Source of the DNA: Paralichthys olivaceus
Lineage: Eukaryota; Chordata; Actinopteri; Pleuronectiformes; Paralichthyidae
Direction: 5' to 3'
Length of the DNA stretch: 64,000 nt
Assembly (NCBI RefSeq): GCF_024713975.1
Contig: NC_091098.1
Span: forward strand, 25,663,316-25,727,315
Position 1 is the first letter of the stretch, and every line of letters starts with the position of its first letter. The notes beneath the pieces are model-generated. The model had not been told where the DNA came from. It ran no database searches and was given only the letters and a program-made list of their open reading frames with translations. The position numbers and the translations under genes are program-made. Positions 23,246 to 35,084 of this stretch are shown one piece after another.

Positions 23246-23408
23246 GGGGTAGAGCGGTCGTCCTCTGACCAGAAGGTCGGCGGCTCAATCCCAGTCTTCC
23301 CCATCTGCATGTCCTTAGAAGAAGCGCTGCCCTTAGGTGAACTGTATGAATGTGTGTGTGTCTTGGTCATCAAGACGAGAAAAGCACTATATAAATACAG
23401 ACCATTAA
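23246..23408 (+). mobile_element. tRNA-headed SINE
   Basis: The head GGGTAGAGCGGTCGTCC resembles a pol III A box, and GGTCGGCGGCTCAATCCC, about 25 nt on, a B box. The tail GAAAAGCACTATATAAATAC matches a SINE body common in spiny-rayed fishes. It lies in the gap between the converging tubulin gene 4 and pmel. It is not a functional tRNA gene: no full cloverleaf follows. Confidence 0.7.
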
Positions 23409-23645
23409 TATTTGTTAAAACCAATCAGATGCTCTACTATTTCATTTGAAGTCATAAAAACATGATACCATTTTATTTGTAAAGTTCAGTTTGACAAATC
23501 ACACTTCCTCTTTCCTCATTAACGAGGTGCCACATCCTTCACCCTCAGGAGGAGTGAGGAAACACTTCCAGAGAAATGTAGAAATCTAAGATAGAGCTGC
23601 ACACGAGGGATACGACAGAAAACTCAACAAATTGAAGCAGACACT

Positions 23646-23651
23646 TTTATT
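23646..23651 (-). terminator. Polyadenylation signal of pmel
   Basis: AATAAA on the minus strand, about 200 nt past the pmel stop codon. Confidence 0.6.
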
Positions 23652-23850
23652 ACCAAAGATCACGGTACGTCTAAAGTACAACTCCAGTCCATTTATGATT
23701 CAAAGCTAAAAGTCACACGCTTGTGAAGTGTTTCATTTTAGAAAACATGTTTTTAAAAAAAGTATAAAAAAAAGACATTCCAGATATCTGTAACCTGTAA
23801 ATCAGCTGCTGCTTGGTGTTGCTGTGTGGTTGTGTGAGGCGGGTGATGGT

Positions 23851-26800
23851 TCACACCGGCCTGTCCTGCAGCAGGGGGCAGTTGTCGACGGCTCCTCGTC
23901 TGTTCAGGAGGCTCCAGAAGATGGAGGCTCCGGAGCAGCTCTGAGTCGCGTCGGGCTGCTGGCCTCCGGACGTGAGCGAGTCTTCCCTCAGAGGCCGGTA
24001 GGACTTGAAGCGCCTGGTAAAGGAGAAGCAGAAATATTTTGTTAAATGCTGGTAAACTTATGAATTCCCTTCCCATGGCCGGTAGAGGAGTTCGGCTTAT
24101 GACAGGCACGACAGCATATGGAGCAGAAACCAACATCAGGTAACTTACTTGTAGGAATACGCCACTATTCCTGCTGCCAGAACCAGCACCAGCACACCCA
24201 GCAACATGGCAACTGCACCAGAGGAGGAAACACCAGGACCTGAAACAAAGATTCCAGTCAAATCTATTGTCACCAAACCACCCGAGAGCTGCTGTGAGGT
24301 GCCGCTGCTGCTGCGTACCCATCTCAACGTTGAACCTGGCACTGGTGACGGCTAAACTGACGTCATTGGTCATGGACACGTTGATGCAGTAGACACCGGA
24401 GCCATTGAAGAAGTGCCGCAGCACCAGCTGACACTGGTTGGAAGGCTCCACCATGTTGCACACCGAGTGGATCGGCTTCAAACACTCTGCGTCCAGAATC
24501 ACACTGCACACCTCTTTAGGAAGGCTGCAGAGAGGGACAGGAGACAAGTGAGTCCAAATCAACGATGAGTGGATTATTATTTGAAGACGCAGAGTGTGTG
24601 GGGGGGGTGCGCTCACCTTCCCTGGCAGGTGACAGTGATGTCCAAAGCCTTTTTCTCCGTTTCTGGTGTTGCCATCACAGCGTTGTTCACTTGTGTTATC
24701 TCTACTGTTTCAATGCCCTCTGGAAATAAATGAAAAAAAAGACAAGGGTCACAGAGGGACAGGGACAGGGACACTTTTGTTGTGTCACTCTGTGATGGAC
24801 GCAGGTGAAGGTAACTCACCAAACACTTCGATGCCGGTGCAGAAGGAGCCGTAGCGATAAATCACACAGTCGTCGTTGGAGGGTTTGTCGTCAGCTTCTC
24901 TCTTAGCAACGACCACCACTGCAGCTCGGCCTGTCAGCGTCCGCTTCTCACCTGACGAGGACAATCAGCATCGTCAGACATAAAGTATCATTATTATTAT
25001 TATAAACTTGGTGGAAACGAGTCAGAGAAGATCCCAATAAATTCTGGAGCACATTTAAATCAGGAATTTCTTTTCACCGTCTTCAACATTATAAACTTTA
25101 TTCAGTGTTTTCACAAAATTCTTCATGAATAGATCCACTATTTTAACAGCAGTGAAAATATTTAATAATGACAATACATTTAGTTTCTGCTTCTTAGTCC
25201 TTTAAAACATTGAAAATAGAAACGGTGCCGACGTGTAAATCAGAAACCAAATGATAATTCGTCGTGAAGTCAACCTGCTTCTGCCACACGATGAAATGTT
25301 TGCATTATATTTGCATCTTAGAAAACCGGTTCCTCTGGTGGCAGCTCAGTATTTCTCACTGGACACATTCCACATCTGTTGTGACTCAGAGACACTCACC
25401 TGCTGCGAGGCCAGACCTTCCACCAGAGTGGTTGACGGGGGAGGGGGTCTTTGTCACTGCCTGTGTTTCCTGGACGGGCTGGGCGACGGACGCAGTGGAG
25501 GCCTCGTCCTCGGTGTTGTCCTCCTCTGTGTCTGAAGGCGCCATGTTGACATTCAGACCGGTGGCCTTGGTGGAAACCAGTGGAGGGAGAGCAGACGGCA
25601 GTGCAGGAGCTCTCGCTGCTCGTACAGAGGAGGTCGAGTCAGGTCCGTGATTATATTTTTAACATTGTGAACGATTCGAGCTTTGAAAATCTTCTTGCCA
25701 ACAGTTGGAGAACAAGTTTGATATCGTGTTCATCTTTGTCCGAAACAACAAATCGAATAGTGCTGACGTCATTACTTATCAACCAATTAACAGAATTTTA
25801 GTAGTTTTAAGATGTTTCTGTTTTCTCACTCACAAACCTCATGTTCTGTCACAAGCTCCTAAAATCAACTCCGACAGTTTTATGATTAATGTGCACGTTC
25901 AGCGACGAGGAGCAAAGGAAAAGGGATCAGCTGCGACAATGCCCATGAAACCAGTAGGTCTGTAAATATCTGTGCCTCACCTGTGGTTCCCAGTTCAGTG
26001 TGTGGACCAGGGGCCTTGGTCGAGATATCAACTGGCGGATCGCAGGCCTTGTCTGGGATGACCGCCTGGATCACCACCTGAGGCTTGAAGGAGCCGGAGC
26101 TGATGTAGGTGTGGGTGACGGTGAGCTCTCTGGATATGAGGGCTCCACTTTCATCCCCGAAGTCCCAGTTGAAGGTGATGTCCGCACTGCTGAGGTACTC
26201 GCTGGGGTCGTGGAGGGTGACGGTGAAGGCGATCGCCCTGTTCTGGATGAAGCGCAGGTCCGCGGCCACAGCGTCGTTGACTTGGTCCAGGGAGACGGCG
26301 AAAGGGATTTGATCTACAACAAGCAGGGACGTCAACAAATGGATGGGCGGCGGTTGGAGATTGTGTCTAAGGTGGTTACGCTTGAAAAGATCTTTGATTT
26401 TAGACAAACCAACCAGTGACGGAGAACTGAGTGGAGGCGTATCCCAGAGGAATGAACCTCTCCTTGCTCCGGTAGTGGTAGATAACGATGTCCATGGTGT
26501 AGGAGCCCAGTGGGATGTCGTCTGTACCGATGGTCAGAGAGGAGGAGGGGCCGTCTGCCACCTGCCAGTACTGACCTGTCCAAGAGCAACCAGAGCCACA
26601 CCTGAGAGTCGCTCTACTCCCTCTACACCACGGATCAGTGTGTCAGGTGAATGAAACTAAACTTAAATTCACAGCTGCCTCACTTTAAATAAATGCGGTT
26701 TCCGAGTAACTTTGTCATCTTTTATAACTCAACTCTCTACAAATGTGACATAATCTGCTCATGTGATGGTGAAGCTCATGTGGAATCCGTCCGAGGTCAC

Positions 26801-28159
26801 ATTTTCAGGTCACGGCATGTGTGGTGAGAACCTCTCTGACCCTCCGAAGAGACGTTAACACGAGACGGCAGCTCCACTCACCCCAGGTCTTCCAGACAAA
26901 CACGTAGGCCGGCTTCTTGTCCTTCTCAACGGGCGACCCGTCAGGAAAAACAGCCTCCCAGTCCGTGCTCTGCGTCGGGTACACCGGCTCGGACTCGTGG
27001 TGTTTAGTTCCTGCAGCAGCAGCAGTGTATGTGTCAGAGACTGTGACTAATATAGAGTTAGACAGATATTTATATACTGTTAATACTATAAGTTCTCCTG
27101 TTCTAATGCAGTCACACACCTCTCAGGACTTCATTATTATATTTTAACATTCATTTTGTGTCTGTAATTTCATTGTTTTTGTATTATTGTATTTTCTTTA
27201 CATATTCACCTCTGTATTTATTTGTTTTAACAAATCCAAATGATATTTCACTGCATCCAATACTTGTACGATCTGAGCCAGAGTTCAATGATCCAGGGAA
27301 ATAACCTGGTGAACCGTGTAAACGGCGCTCCACTGTTGCGTGTGCACGTTGTGTTACCATTGACCGTGCAGTCCTCAGCCCAGACGACGTCTCCGTCAGG
27401 CTGCACCCTCTGGTTGTGAGGGAACTCCAGGTCGATGCTGAAGGTCACTTTGGCTCCGGTCAGAGTCGGAGAATCATTGGCGACATTGAAGCTCACTCGT
27501 CCACCTGCAAGAGACGACAGGTGAACACCGAGCTCGTCTGACTGTGAATCACACAAAGTGAAATGAGAACAGTTTGATCATGTCAACATAAATACCTTTC
27601 CAGGCGTCTCTGTATCGTGGGTCTGTATCTTTCCAGATTGGGTACATCTTAGTGTTCCATGATGGATAGCGAGTGAAACGGTTTTTCGGCTCTAAAAAAA
27701 TATCAAGATCACATTTATTATGTTGAAAACAGAAAATTCACACAGCTCAAAACATTTCTTTTTACAGTACATCAGTCAGAAATGTCATAACTTACGTTTA
27801 TAACATATCATTCATATAGTCTCAAGACTTCAATGTCTAAAATATTTGTTTTTATTTGTTTTGTTTTCAATAAAGATTTAAATCTATCAGAGATTTTCTC
27901 TAGAGACTTCCTGTGAAATTATCAGGAAATATGTTTTTTTATTTTTCTTCTGCCGTAAAAGACAAACGACCGGAGACAATATTCTAAAGTTTTAAAAACT
28001 GGAACATGTGAAAACATTCAACGATTATATTTTTATGTCATATTAACTTCTCACTGTCAGTCATCTGATAAAAGGTAAAGGTGAGTGTTTGTGTCCAAAT
28101 GAAGGAGTTTTATATAATAATCTCAAATCCCCACAATCCCCCTCATGTGATGCTCAGCT

Positions 28160-28221
<62 letters not shown>

Positions 28222-28940
28222 ATCACAGATTAACATTGTTAAAGATGAATTTGGATTAAACATCATTACAGCTGCAGATGAAAGCTCACATGTGCTGGTA
28301 TCACAAAGCTGTTTTTTAAATCAGATTTCGAATTTGATTAATGATCATTGATTCTGAAATATATCAGAGATGAAATGTACGTTTGTTTTTTTATCTCACA
28401 TTCTCCAGAATATTAAAGTGCAATCAGGTGAGATTTATTAAATTATCACTTTGAACAGTTTTGTTTTTCAGCCGGATTTGAAGAAAAGTAAAAAAAACAA
28501 AGGATTAAGACAAATAGCTGCACGTTGATGTCCAAAGGTCAAATTCTGTGGTTTACATTCATGCGTGGTTGAGTAAAAAGGTCATGGGAAGAAAATGTCT
28601 CAGACCGGACACAGATATTTTAAATCTGAGCTCGTTTGGAGTCAAGATTTACAACTAAACGTGGATTAACGTCCCTGTGAGGAGAGACATGATGGTTGAT
28701 TAGATGATAATTGTGTCTTGTGGAGGAGGTTTTTACCTTCTTGAAGATTTATATGTGAATGAAACAAGACATCTACTCGACACCGAGCTTCAAACACATT
28801 CTCTTCACCGGTTTACGACAGAGTCTGGATTAATCTCTGCACCTAAAATATTCTGTTGCAGAAACACATCATCTCTACTTACTCGCCACAGCGTGTGAAG
28901 CTGCTGCCAGCAGCACCAGCAGTCCGGTGAGCGTCCTCAT
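23851..28940 (-). CDS. pmel: Premelanosome protein (611 aa, 12 exons)
   Basis: Melanosome matrix protein; its luminal fragment forms the amyloid fibrils on which melanin is laid down. Coding exons (minus): 28883-28940, 27596-27691, 27358-27504, 26882-27010, 26414-26575, 25981-26313, 25400-25615, 24820-24951, 24617-24719, 24319-24524, 24149-24239, 23851-24013; phases join without a break. In order: signal peptide (MRTLTGLLVLLAAASHAVA), N-terminal region (YVFVWKTWG, as in human), PKD domain (WDFGDESGALISR, HTYISSG), a short acidic Ser/Thr/Pro region in the RPT position, a dibasic KR where human PMEL is cut by a proprotein convertase, a Cys-rich kringle-like domain (CVIYRYGSF), a transmembrane segment (VAMLLGVLVLVLAAGIVAY), and a cytosolic tail with a CPLL sorting-type end. 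The RPT is about 70 aa, lacks obvious repeats and is much shorter than in human. The exon 7 start is a choice between two in-phase acceptors (25615 or 25618). Whether this is pmela or pmelb is not resolved. Confidence 0.95.
28160..28218. repeat. TG dinucleotide microsatellite in pmel intron 1
   Basis: About 29 TG units, close to the TCATGTGA motif at 28143. Confidence 0.9.
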
Positions 28941-31390
28941 CGTCAGTCCGCCTGTGAAAAATCCTGTGAGTGAGCTGAGGGCAGCAGGAGAAGTGTCCTT
29001 ATGAACTCTCTGGTGCATTAGCAGAGGAGACGCCCTGCAGCCCCTCGCCCCTCCTTCACTCAGATTTAGGGCAACCTGCTCTGATGGTGCATTTACAGTA
29101 AAAGCACGTCTTGGAGATTACAGCTCCAACTTAATCACACTGTCAAACATTCCTCGTGGACTTTTGCATGAAGCAGATCACAGGTCCTGCAGGAGTGTGC
29201 GTGACCTGATCCAATAAATACAGGTTAAATCGACATCCTGCACGTGCACAGGTGTAATCTCATGTATTAAGAACAGGTGGATTTATTACAGTGCTTCCAA
29301 CATTGTTCATATTGTGTACGACCGTGTGAATTTTGTTTTTCAATCACAGTCAAATTCAAATTAAAAAGAATTCAGACAAACAGCTGCACCTTGATTTACA
29401 AATGTCAAATTCTGTCGTTTACACTCGTTCATTAAGTAAATAAATTAAAATAAATAGATAAATACATTTTAAATGAACATTCTTCCTCAGATGACTGATA
29501 CAGTATTGTACAGTTCATCATTGGATCATTAATAATGAGGCATTAAGCCACAAGTATTTACTGTATATGCAATATAAAAAACTTTTACTTTATAATTTCT
29601 GTACTTTTTTGGGATAATTTTATGCCGTTGATCATTTTACTTAAATTAAGACTCTTAATATTTCTACTTGATCCACATCATTGTATGAAAGAGGAGTTTT
29701 GATCTGCATGTGAGTCAATATATGATATTATTTTTATTTTTACGGGGCTAATTTGGACATATTACAATAATCAACAGATAAAAATGCATTAATCAAATGA
29801 CTTAAAGCTCCTGCAACACAGACGTATGACATCTGAGTCATTCATTCACGAGGCGTCTGCCGTCAGGTACGATATGAGAGGTCGCCTGAATCTCTGCTGA
29901 AGTCACCTGACCCATTTTGGGCTGCGTCTCTCATTGTTCCCAATTATTTGTGGATTTACTCTGAGGTTCGAGTCGCTCCTGATCATTCTCTGGTGTCAAA
30001 ATCCACATTGAATTATATTATCTGCAAATACACCAAGCTCAAGTTTGAAAGTATTTGAAATATCGACATGTAAGAGGCCGTTGTTGGTTTCTGTGTCACT
30101 CCAACAATAGGTCACACAGAGACTCTGTGCTCAGGAGGAAAAAAAGCTGGAGGAATGCAACGATAATGAGGATTATTGAAGCACTTGTGACTCCCTAAAT
30201 TCATCCGGCTTTGTCCCTCCACCCACAGAGTCACTTTGTGGAAAGTTTAAATTTTTTTTGTCTCCATATCATACGCCAAACTGTGACACTGTTTAAACCT
30301 CTTTTTAAAACAATGTCAGCATTCACAGGAGAAATCCTGCTCAGGCCTGTTTCATCAGTGTTTGACCATGAACCTGGTAACTCGCCTCGGGCCTCATCTC
30401 TAACATGTACTGTATGACCTCACACGGCGTGTTAACATGTGAGACTGGAATCATACATGTCAGTCCTCGATCAGTCCTCATTGTCAACAAGATCAGAATT
30501 TTTAAATTAATTTTAGTACTTTTGAACTGTTTCCTTTTGTTGCCTTCAATATTAAATCTTTAACTGGTAGAGAACCTTGTAACTTTGTTTTGAACAAATA
30601 AACTTTATTACGATTGTAATAAGTATTAGTATTAGTATTAATAGTTTTATGAATACAGCCGCTCGAGCCAAGAATAGAAATAAAAACAGACAAAGAAAAT
30701 CCAACTGAATAGAAAAAGGCTCTGGAACTTTCTCAGTGAGTAGTTTCCTTTAAATCAAAGATTAAAATGTTCTTTTACTCTTATTGCATTTGGTGATTTT
30801 ATCTTTACTTTATCTTTCTCTATCTCACATCACTCACAGCGTCACTTTGGGGTTCAGTATCTTGCTAAAGGACACGTTAGCTCACAGAATGGAGGAGATG
30901 GGGATTGAACTGCTTACTTGAACTGCTCTACCTCTAAGCCATAGTCGCCCGCTGTAAAATATATTATTATTATTATTATTATTAAGTAGAGATATAGGTA
31001 AGTGTATAAATAAAACTAGTGTAAAATAAAAAATAATGTGCATTACGATGCAACATAGAAGAGTTCCAATGGAAACAAGATGACCTCCATGACCTCTCTA
31101 CACACTCATGACCTCGTGTCCCCCAGCCGACCTGCTCATCGCTCTGGATCGTCTTTCAACTCTTTTTTGTTTGTCTTTCAATCACTTTGCTTCGTTTATT
31201 GTAAACTTTTCAGTCTTTTATTTTGCTTGAGACATGTTTTGGAGCTGTAAACTTTCAGATTTTAACGTCACGTCCTTTTCATTTTGTCTCTGCGTTGCTC
31301 TTAACGTCTCCTGCGTTTGAAAGTGCTCAATAAATAAAACTGCCTGAGTGCAGAGTCTGAAAACTTCCTGTGCTTGTGAATTAAGTGTTG
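28941..31390. other. Spacer between pmel and sarnp (includes the pmel upstream region)
   Basis: AT-rich DNA with short ORFs of no recognisable coding value. pmel reads left from 28940, so its promoter lies in the first few hundred bases; no clear TATA box was seen. A dispersed-repeat fragment lies at 30835-30952, followed by a short ATT tract near 30961. Confidence 0.6.
30835..30952 (+). repeat. Fragment of a dispersed fish repeat (3' half)
   Basis: Contains GGTTCAGTATCTTGCTAAAG, then GGGGATTGAACTGC and GCTCTACCTCTAAGCCA, typical of a common fish repeat. The fragment at 36615-36704 carries the preceding half and overlaps it at GGTTCAGCATCTTG, so both belong to one family. Confidence 0.5.
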
Positions 31391-31410
31391 ATGTAGTTTA
31401 TGAATCTGCT

Positions 31411-31620
31411 GACATGTTTTCTCTCACATGTTTGACATGTTTTCTCTCACATGTTTTCTCTGACATGTTTTCTCTCACATGTTTTCTCTGACATGTTTTC
31501 TCTCACATGTTTCGCATGTTTTCTCTGACATGTTTTCTCTGACATGTTTTCTCTCACATGTTTTCTCTGACATGTTTTCTCTCACATGTTTTCTCTGACA
31601 TGTTTCCTTTCACATGTTTT
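31411..31620. repeat. Minisatellite, 14-bp unit ACATGTTTTCTCTS
   Basis: About 14 copies, many alternating between ACATGTTTTCTCTC and ACATGTTTTCTCTG, with a few shortened units. It ends about 150 bp upstream of the sarnp start codon. Contiguous identical units without spacers exclude a CRISPR array. Confidence 0.9.
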
Positions 31621-31679
31621 AAATAAACTGTTCTCCAGAGTGTCTGTCTCCTCGGTGTGGGGCCTGCAGTGTGTCAGTC

Positions 31680-31771
31680 TGTCCTGCGGGCGGCGCTGTG
31701 AGCAGCCGTCGGCGCTCAGAAGGCGCGCTGCTGCTCTTTGATACCAGGAAGTGACACCACAACAAAGAAAG
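31680..31771 (+). promoter_or_regulatory. sarnp promoter and 5' UTR
   Basis: GC-rich, TATA-less sequence with an ETS-type site (CCAGGAAGTGAC, about 31745-31756), typical of housekeeping promoters. The start codon context is AAAGATGG. Confidence 0.5.
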
Positions 31772-34700
31772 ATGGCCGAAGTATCAGAGCTGCTGAAGCT
31801 GAAGGTTCGTACCGACTCAAATTTGCGTTAAATTACCGCAACCGGCTGCGTTCGTTCGCACAGAACTCGTCGTGCACGTTGTTTGCTCGTTGACCTGAGA
31901 GCGAAGCTGCGGACGAACGTCACGTTTCCCGCGTGAGACGTGTGAAGAATAAGAACCGGCGGATGTTCACGTTGTTCATTCAGCTGCGGAGCTAACAGCT
32001 AAAACACTTAGCGCCCAGGAAGCTGGTGTGAGCGGAGAGAATCAGATCTAATGGGATTTATTCAAAGTTCACTTGTGCTTCCTGTTGTCTCGAGGCTTTC
32101 CCGCCACTTCTCGCCATGCTCTCGAACGGTGCCGGTAAATGTTCGACGAGCTTTATTGACCGAACACACGTGTCACAGCCGCCGCGGACAGAAAGACAAC
32201 AACTGAAGCTGGTCGAGCTGCAGCGGGTCGGACTCCATCTGCAGGAGGCGGAAATAAGAAAAGAGGAGGAAGAGGTTTTCATGACGCAGTTTGTTTGAAC
32301 TGACGTAAACAGAGTTACTGAGCTGCAGCCAGGTTTTCAACCCACAACCTCCGTGAACCGCCCGGTGACATCACCTCACTCAGTGTGCAGAGCTGCTGAC
32401 TTTACCCCTGTAGAAGATTCAGTTTTCAAATTCAACTTCAAAACGTTTTCTAGACTTCAGTTGAGACACGAGAGGGAATCTAAGCAAGCATTTCCCCCAG
32501 AATATGTTTACAGTTAAATACTTTTGATAAATCCTAAAATCTGTCCCGAACAAAAAGCGTTGACAGGAAGGAGGAGAACGTGTTCGCTGTTATCTTGTTG
32601 TGTTTCACGTCCTGTGTCTGGTTCTGCTGCTGCTTGTTTGGTTGATTGTTCTCTCGCCGCTGTAGCTTGCTGAGCTGAGGCAGGAGTGCGAGGCCCGTGG
32701 TCTCGACACCAAGGGAAACAAAGGGGAGCTCATCGCTCGACTTCAAGCCTACCTGGAGGAGCACGGTGAGGACGCACACTGTTGCTCATATTACACGTTA
32801 AAAACACAAAACATCTTTTTACCCTCCTTCGTGTGATAACGCCACTGATTTCATCATCTGCTCCATCTTTCCCTTTGGCGGGCGCAAATTCCTTCATCTC
32901 ATATTCCAAACACCAGAGGAAGACGTAGACGTCGATGATGTGCTGGCGGAGGACACCGAGGTAACGTGATGGTTTTTATTCCATGTTCTCTACACTGTCA
33001 CTCACAGACCCTTTTTGAGCCTTTTGAGTAAAGTTTCTGTTTCTATTTTCAGGACTTCGCTAAAGCGGAGACTGTCAACAATGTGAGCGTCGACAAGGAG
33101 TCCGAACCTGTCGACTGCGAGACGTAAGTTTTATTTTACTTCTTAACAAACAAACAAACAAATGTTGTGGCCTCATGTTTGAGGAGGTATTGATAATCAG
33201 GTTTTATTTATACGTCTTTGGTTATTTTAACTCTTAACATCTTTTCTTACAGACCCACTGAAAAGAAGGTGGTGAAAATAGCTCCTCCATCAACCTCCAG
33301 CGAAGTATGTATGACTCTAATGTGATTGTATATTTTAAAATAAAGATTGTCACATGTGGAAGTTTTTTTTTTACCTTTAAAGCAGCAGCTTCAAAATGAT
33401 TTTGGTGATAAACTGACTTGGAACAAGAAGAATGTTTCCATGCACGTATAAGACGTAGATTAAAACGTCAACTTGGAAAGACGAAGAGATTCGAGAGCTT
33501 TCGGTGATAAGGGCGATAAAGAACGAGTCTGACCCGGACAGTTTCCCGTCTGTTTCCTCATACGTGAAAGACCAACTGTTGACCCAATCTGGAGTTCACT
33601 GTTGCTCAGCAGAAGTTACACAGTGTTGTTTTAAATAGATCTCACTCTAAAATCCGGCTGGAGTTTCTGTACAGTGTAACTTTGGTTCGACCACAGATTC
33701 AAATATTGTGTCTTAACTAGTTGCAAGTAATCATCAGCAGGACAAGTTTATATTTTAAAATGTTTCCTTTTGTTGAGCAGAGGCTACAGAAGAGAGCTGA
33801 ACGTTTCAACATGCCTGCGACAGCTGAAAGCAAGAAGGCCATACGCGCCGCGAGGTAAGGCTCTGACCATTCAGGTCTTATATTTATCTTTATAGTCTTG
33901 ATTTCTAAGAGTAAAGACAACAATGAATGTCATCGGATCAGAAAAAACTAATTTAACATTATTTCTCAAACAGTTTGTCTGAAATATCACAGTTTATAAA
34001 CCCTCTTAATTTTCATGTTTCTTCCTCATCACTTCACACTAAGTTTCAGGATTCTCTTCCTAACTTAGTGTGTCCACTTCGTCATAACTGATAGAAACAA
34101 TAACCTGTTGTTATAGGTTTGATTTATACCATAAATATCATGGTGGAATTTGTTTTTCCTCAGGTTTGGTTCATCCACAGAGGCTTCCAGTCCCGCTGCA
34201 GGTCAGTAGTGCCCCTCTTTCACTAAACTCACTCACTGCTGCAATGCTACGTATCAACATTTAACATATCTGCTGTTTCTCTCTCTCTCTCCCACAAATC
34301 CATTCATCTTTCTCCCAAACAGGCGCCGTCGCAAACAGTAAAGCTCCTGTAAGTGTTGTAGTAAAAGTATTTACGCATTTATTTATTCCTTCGTTAAATG
34401 ACAGAACTCTAAGTGGATTATTCTTGTGTCTCTCAAAGGTGAGTGCTGAACAACTGAAGAAGAGAGCGGAAAGATTTGGCATTACCGTTTCCTCCATCTC
34501 ACAAAAGGTAAACTTGAATTTATATAGTTGATCTAAAACCGATTAATGTTGCAACTTCACTACGTGTTGTTTTTCCTCATTTTGCAAAATTATCTGGTTA
34601 ATTTAAATGATAAATTCCTCGGTGAGCACTTACTTTCTCCATTTCCTTTTTAAATCGCTCCCAAACTGTGTCGTAATGTTATATTCTCACAATTAACCAT

Positions 34701-35079
34701 TACACTCACGCTTCCAAGTGTCATAGATGGAAATTAAGGGACTTGTAATATAAAATATTACATTTATCTGCCCTTGAGTCTAAAGTTGACATCAGATTCA
34801 ATCCAACTTGTTTTTCTAGATTGAAGAGGATGAAAAGCTGAAGAAAAGGAAGGAGAGGTTTGGGATCTCTGCGAGTGCAGGTACAGGCGGCGCAGACGAT
34901 GCTGAGGTAACGTTTTAATCTCTCCTTGAATCGGTTGCATTTAACTGCACTTACATTTTATTACAGAAACATCCGAGGGAATGAAAAAGAAACATAAGAT
35001 AACGAAAGTCCATGTTTTCTCTTTGTTTTTCTCGCAGGCAAAGAAAATGAAGCGCAGCGAACGATTTGGGAAAGTGTAA
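31772..35079 (+). CDS. sarnp: SAP domain-containing ribonucleoprotein (211 aa, 11 exons)
   Basis: Nuclear RNA/DNA-binding protein of the TREX mRNA-export machinery (CIP29/Hcc-1; yeast Tho1). Coding exons: 31772-31804, 32666-32765, 32917-32960, 33053-33123, 33253-33304, 33781-33854, 34164-34201, 34323-34348, 34439-34507, 34820-34906, 35038-35079; 636 nt with continuous phase. The N-terminus (about residues 8-42, LAELRQECEARGL) is a SAP helix-turn-helix, then an acidic stretch, then four basic motifs of the type KRAERFN / KKRAERFGI / KKRKERFGI / KRSERFGKV in exons 6, 9, 10 and 11; these match the RNA-binding repeats of the family. Length agrees with human SARNP (210 aa). The stop codon overlaps an AATAAA. 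Confidence 0.96.
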
Positions 35080-35084
35080 ATAAA
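35079..35084 (+). terminator. AATAAA overlapping the sarnp stop codon
   Basis: The sequence TAAATAAAG holds the stop (35077-35079) and an AATAAA that starts at the last base of that stop. A T/G-rich tract (GGCTGTTTTTGT, about 35095-35106) follows at the right distance for cleavage. If used, the 3' UTR would be about 15-25 nt. Confidence 0.45.

Noticed and set aside
23246-23330. Functional tRNA gene
   Set aside because: A- and B-box-like motifs are present, but no acceptor stem or cloverleaf closes, and the tail is that of a SINE.
31411-31620. CRISPR-like array
   Set aside because: Units are contiguous 14-mers with no unique spacers, in a vertebrate promoter-proximal setting; it is a minisatellite.
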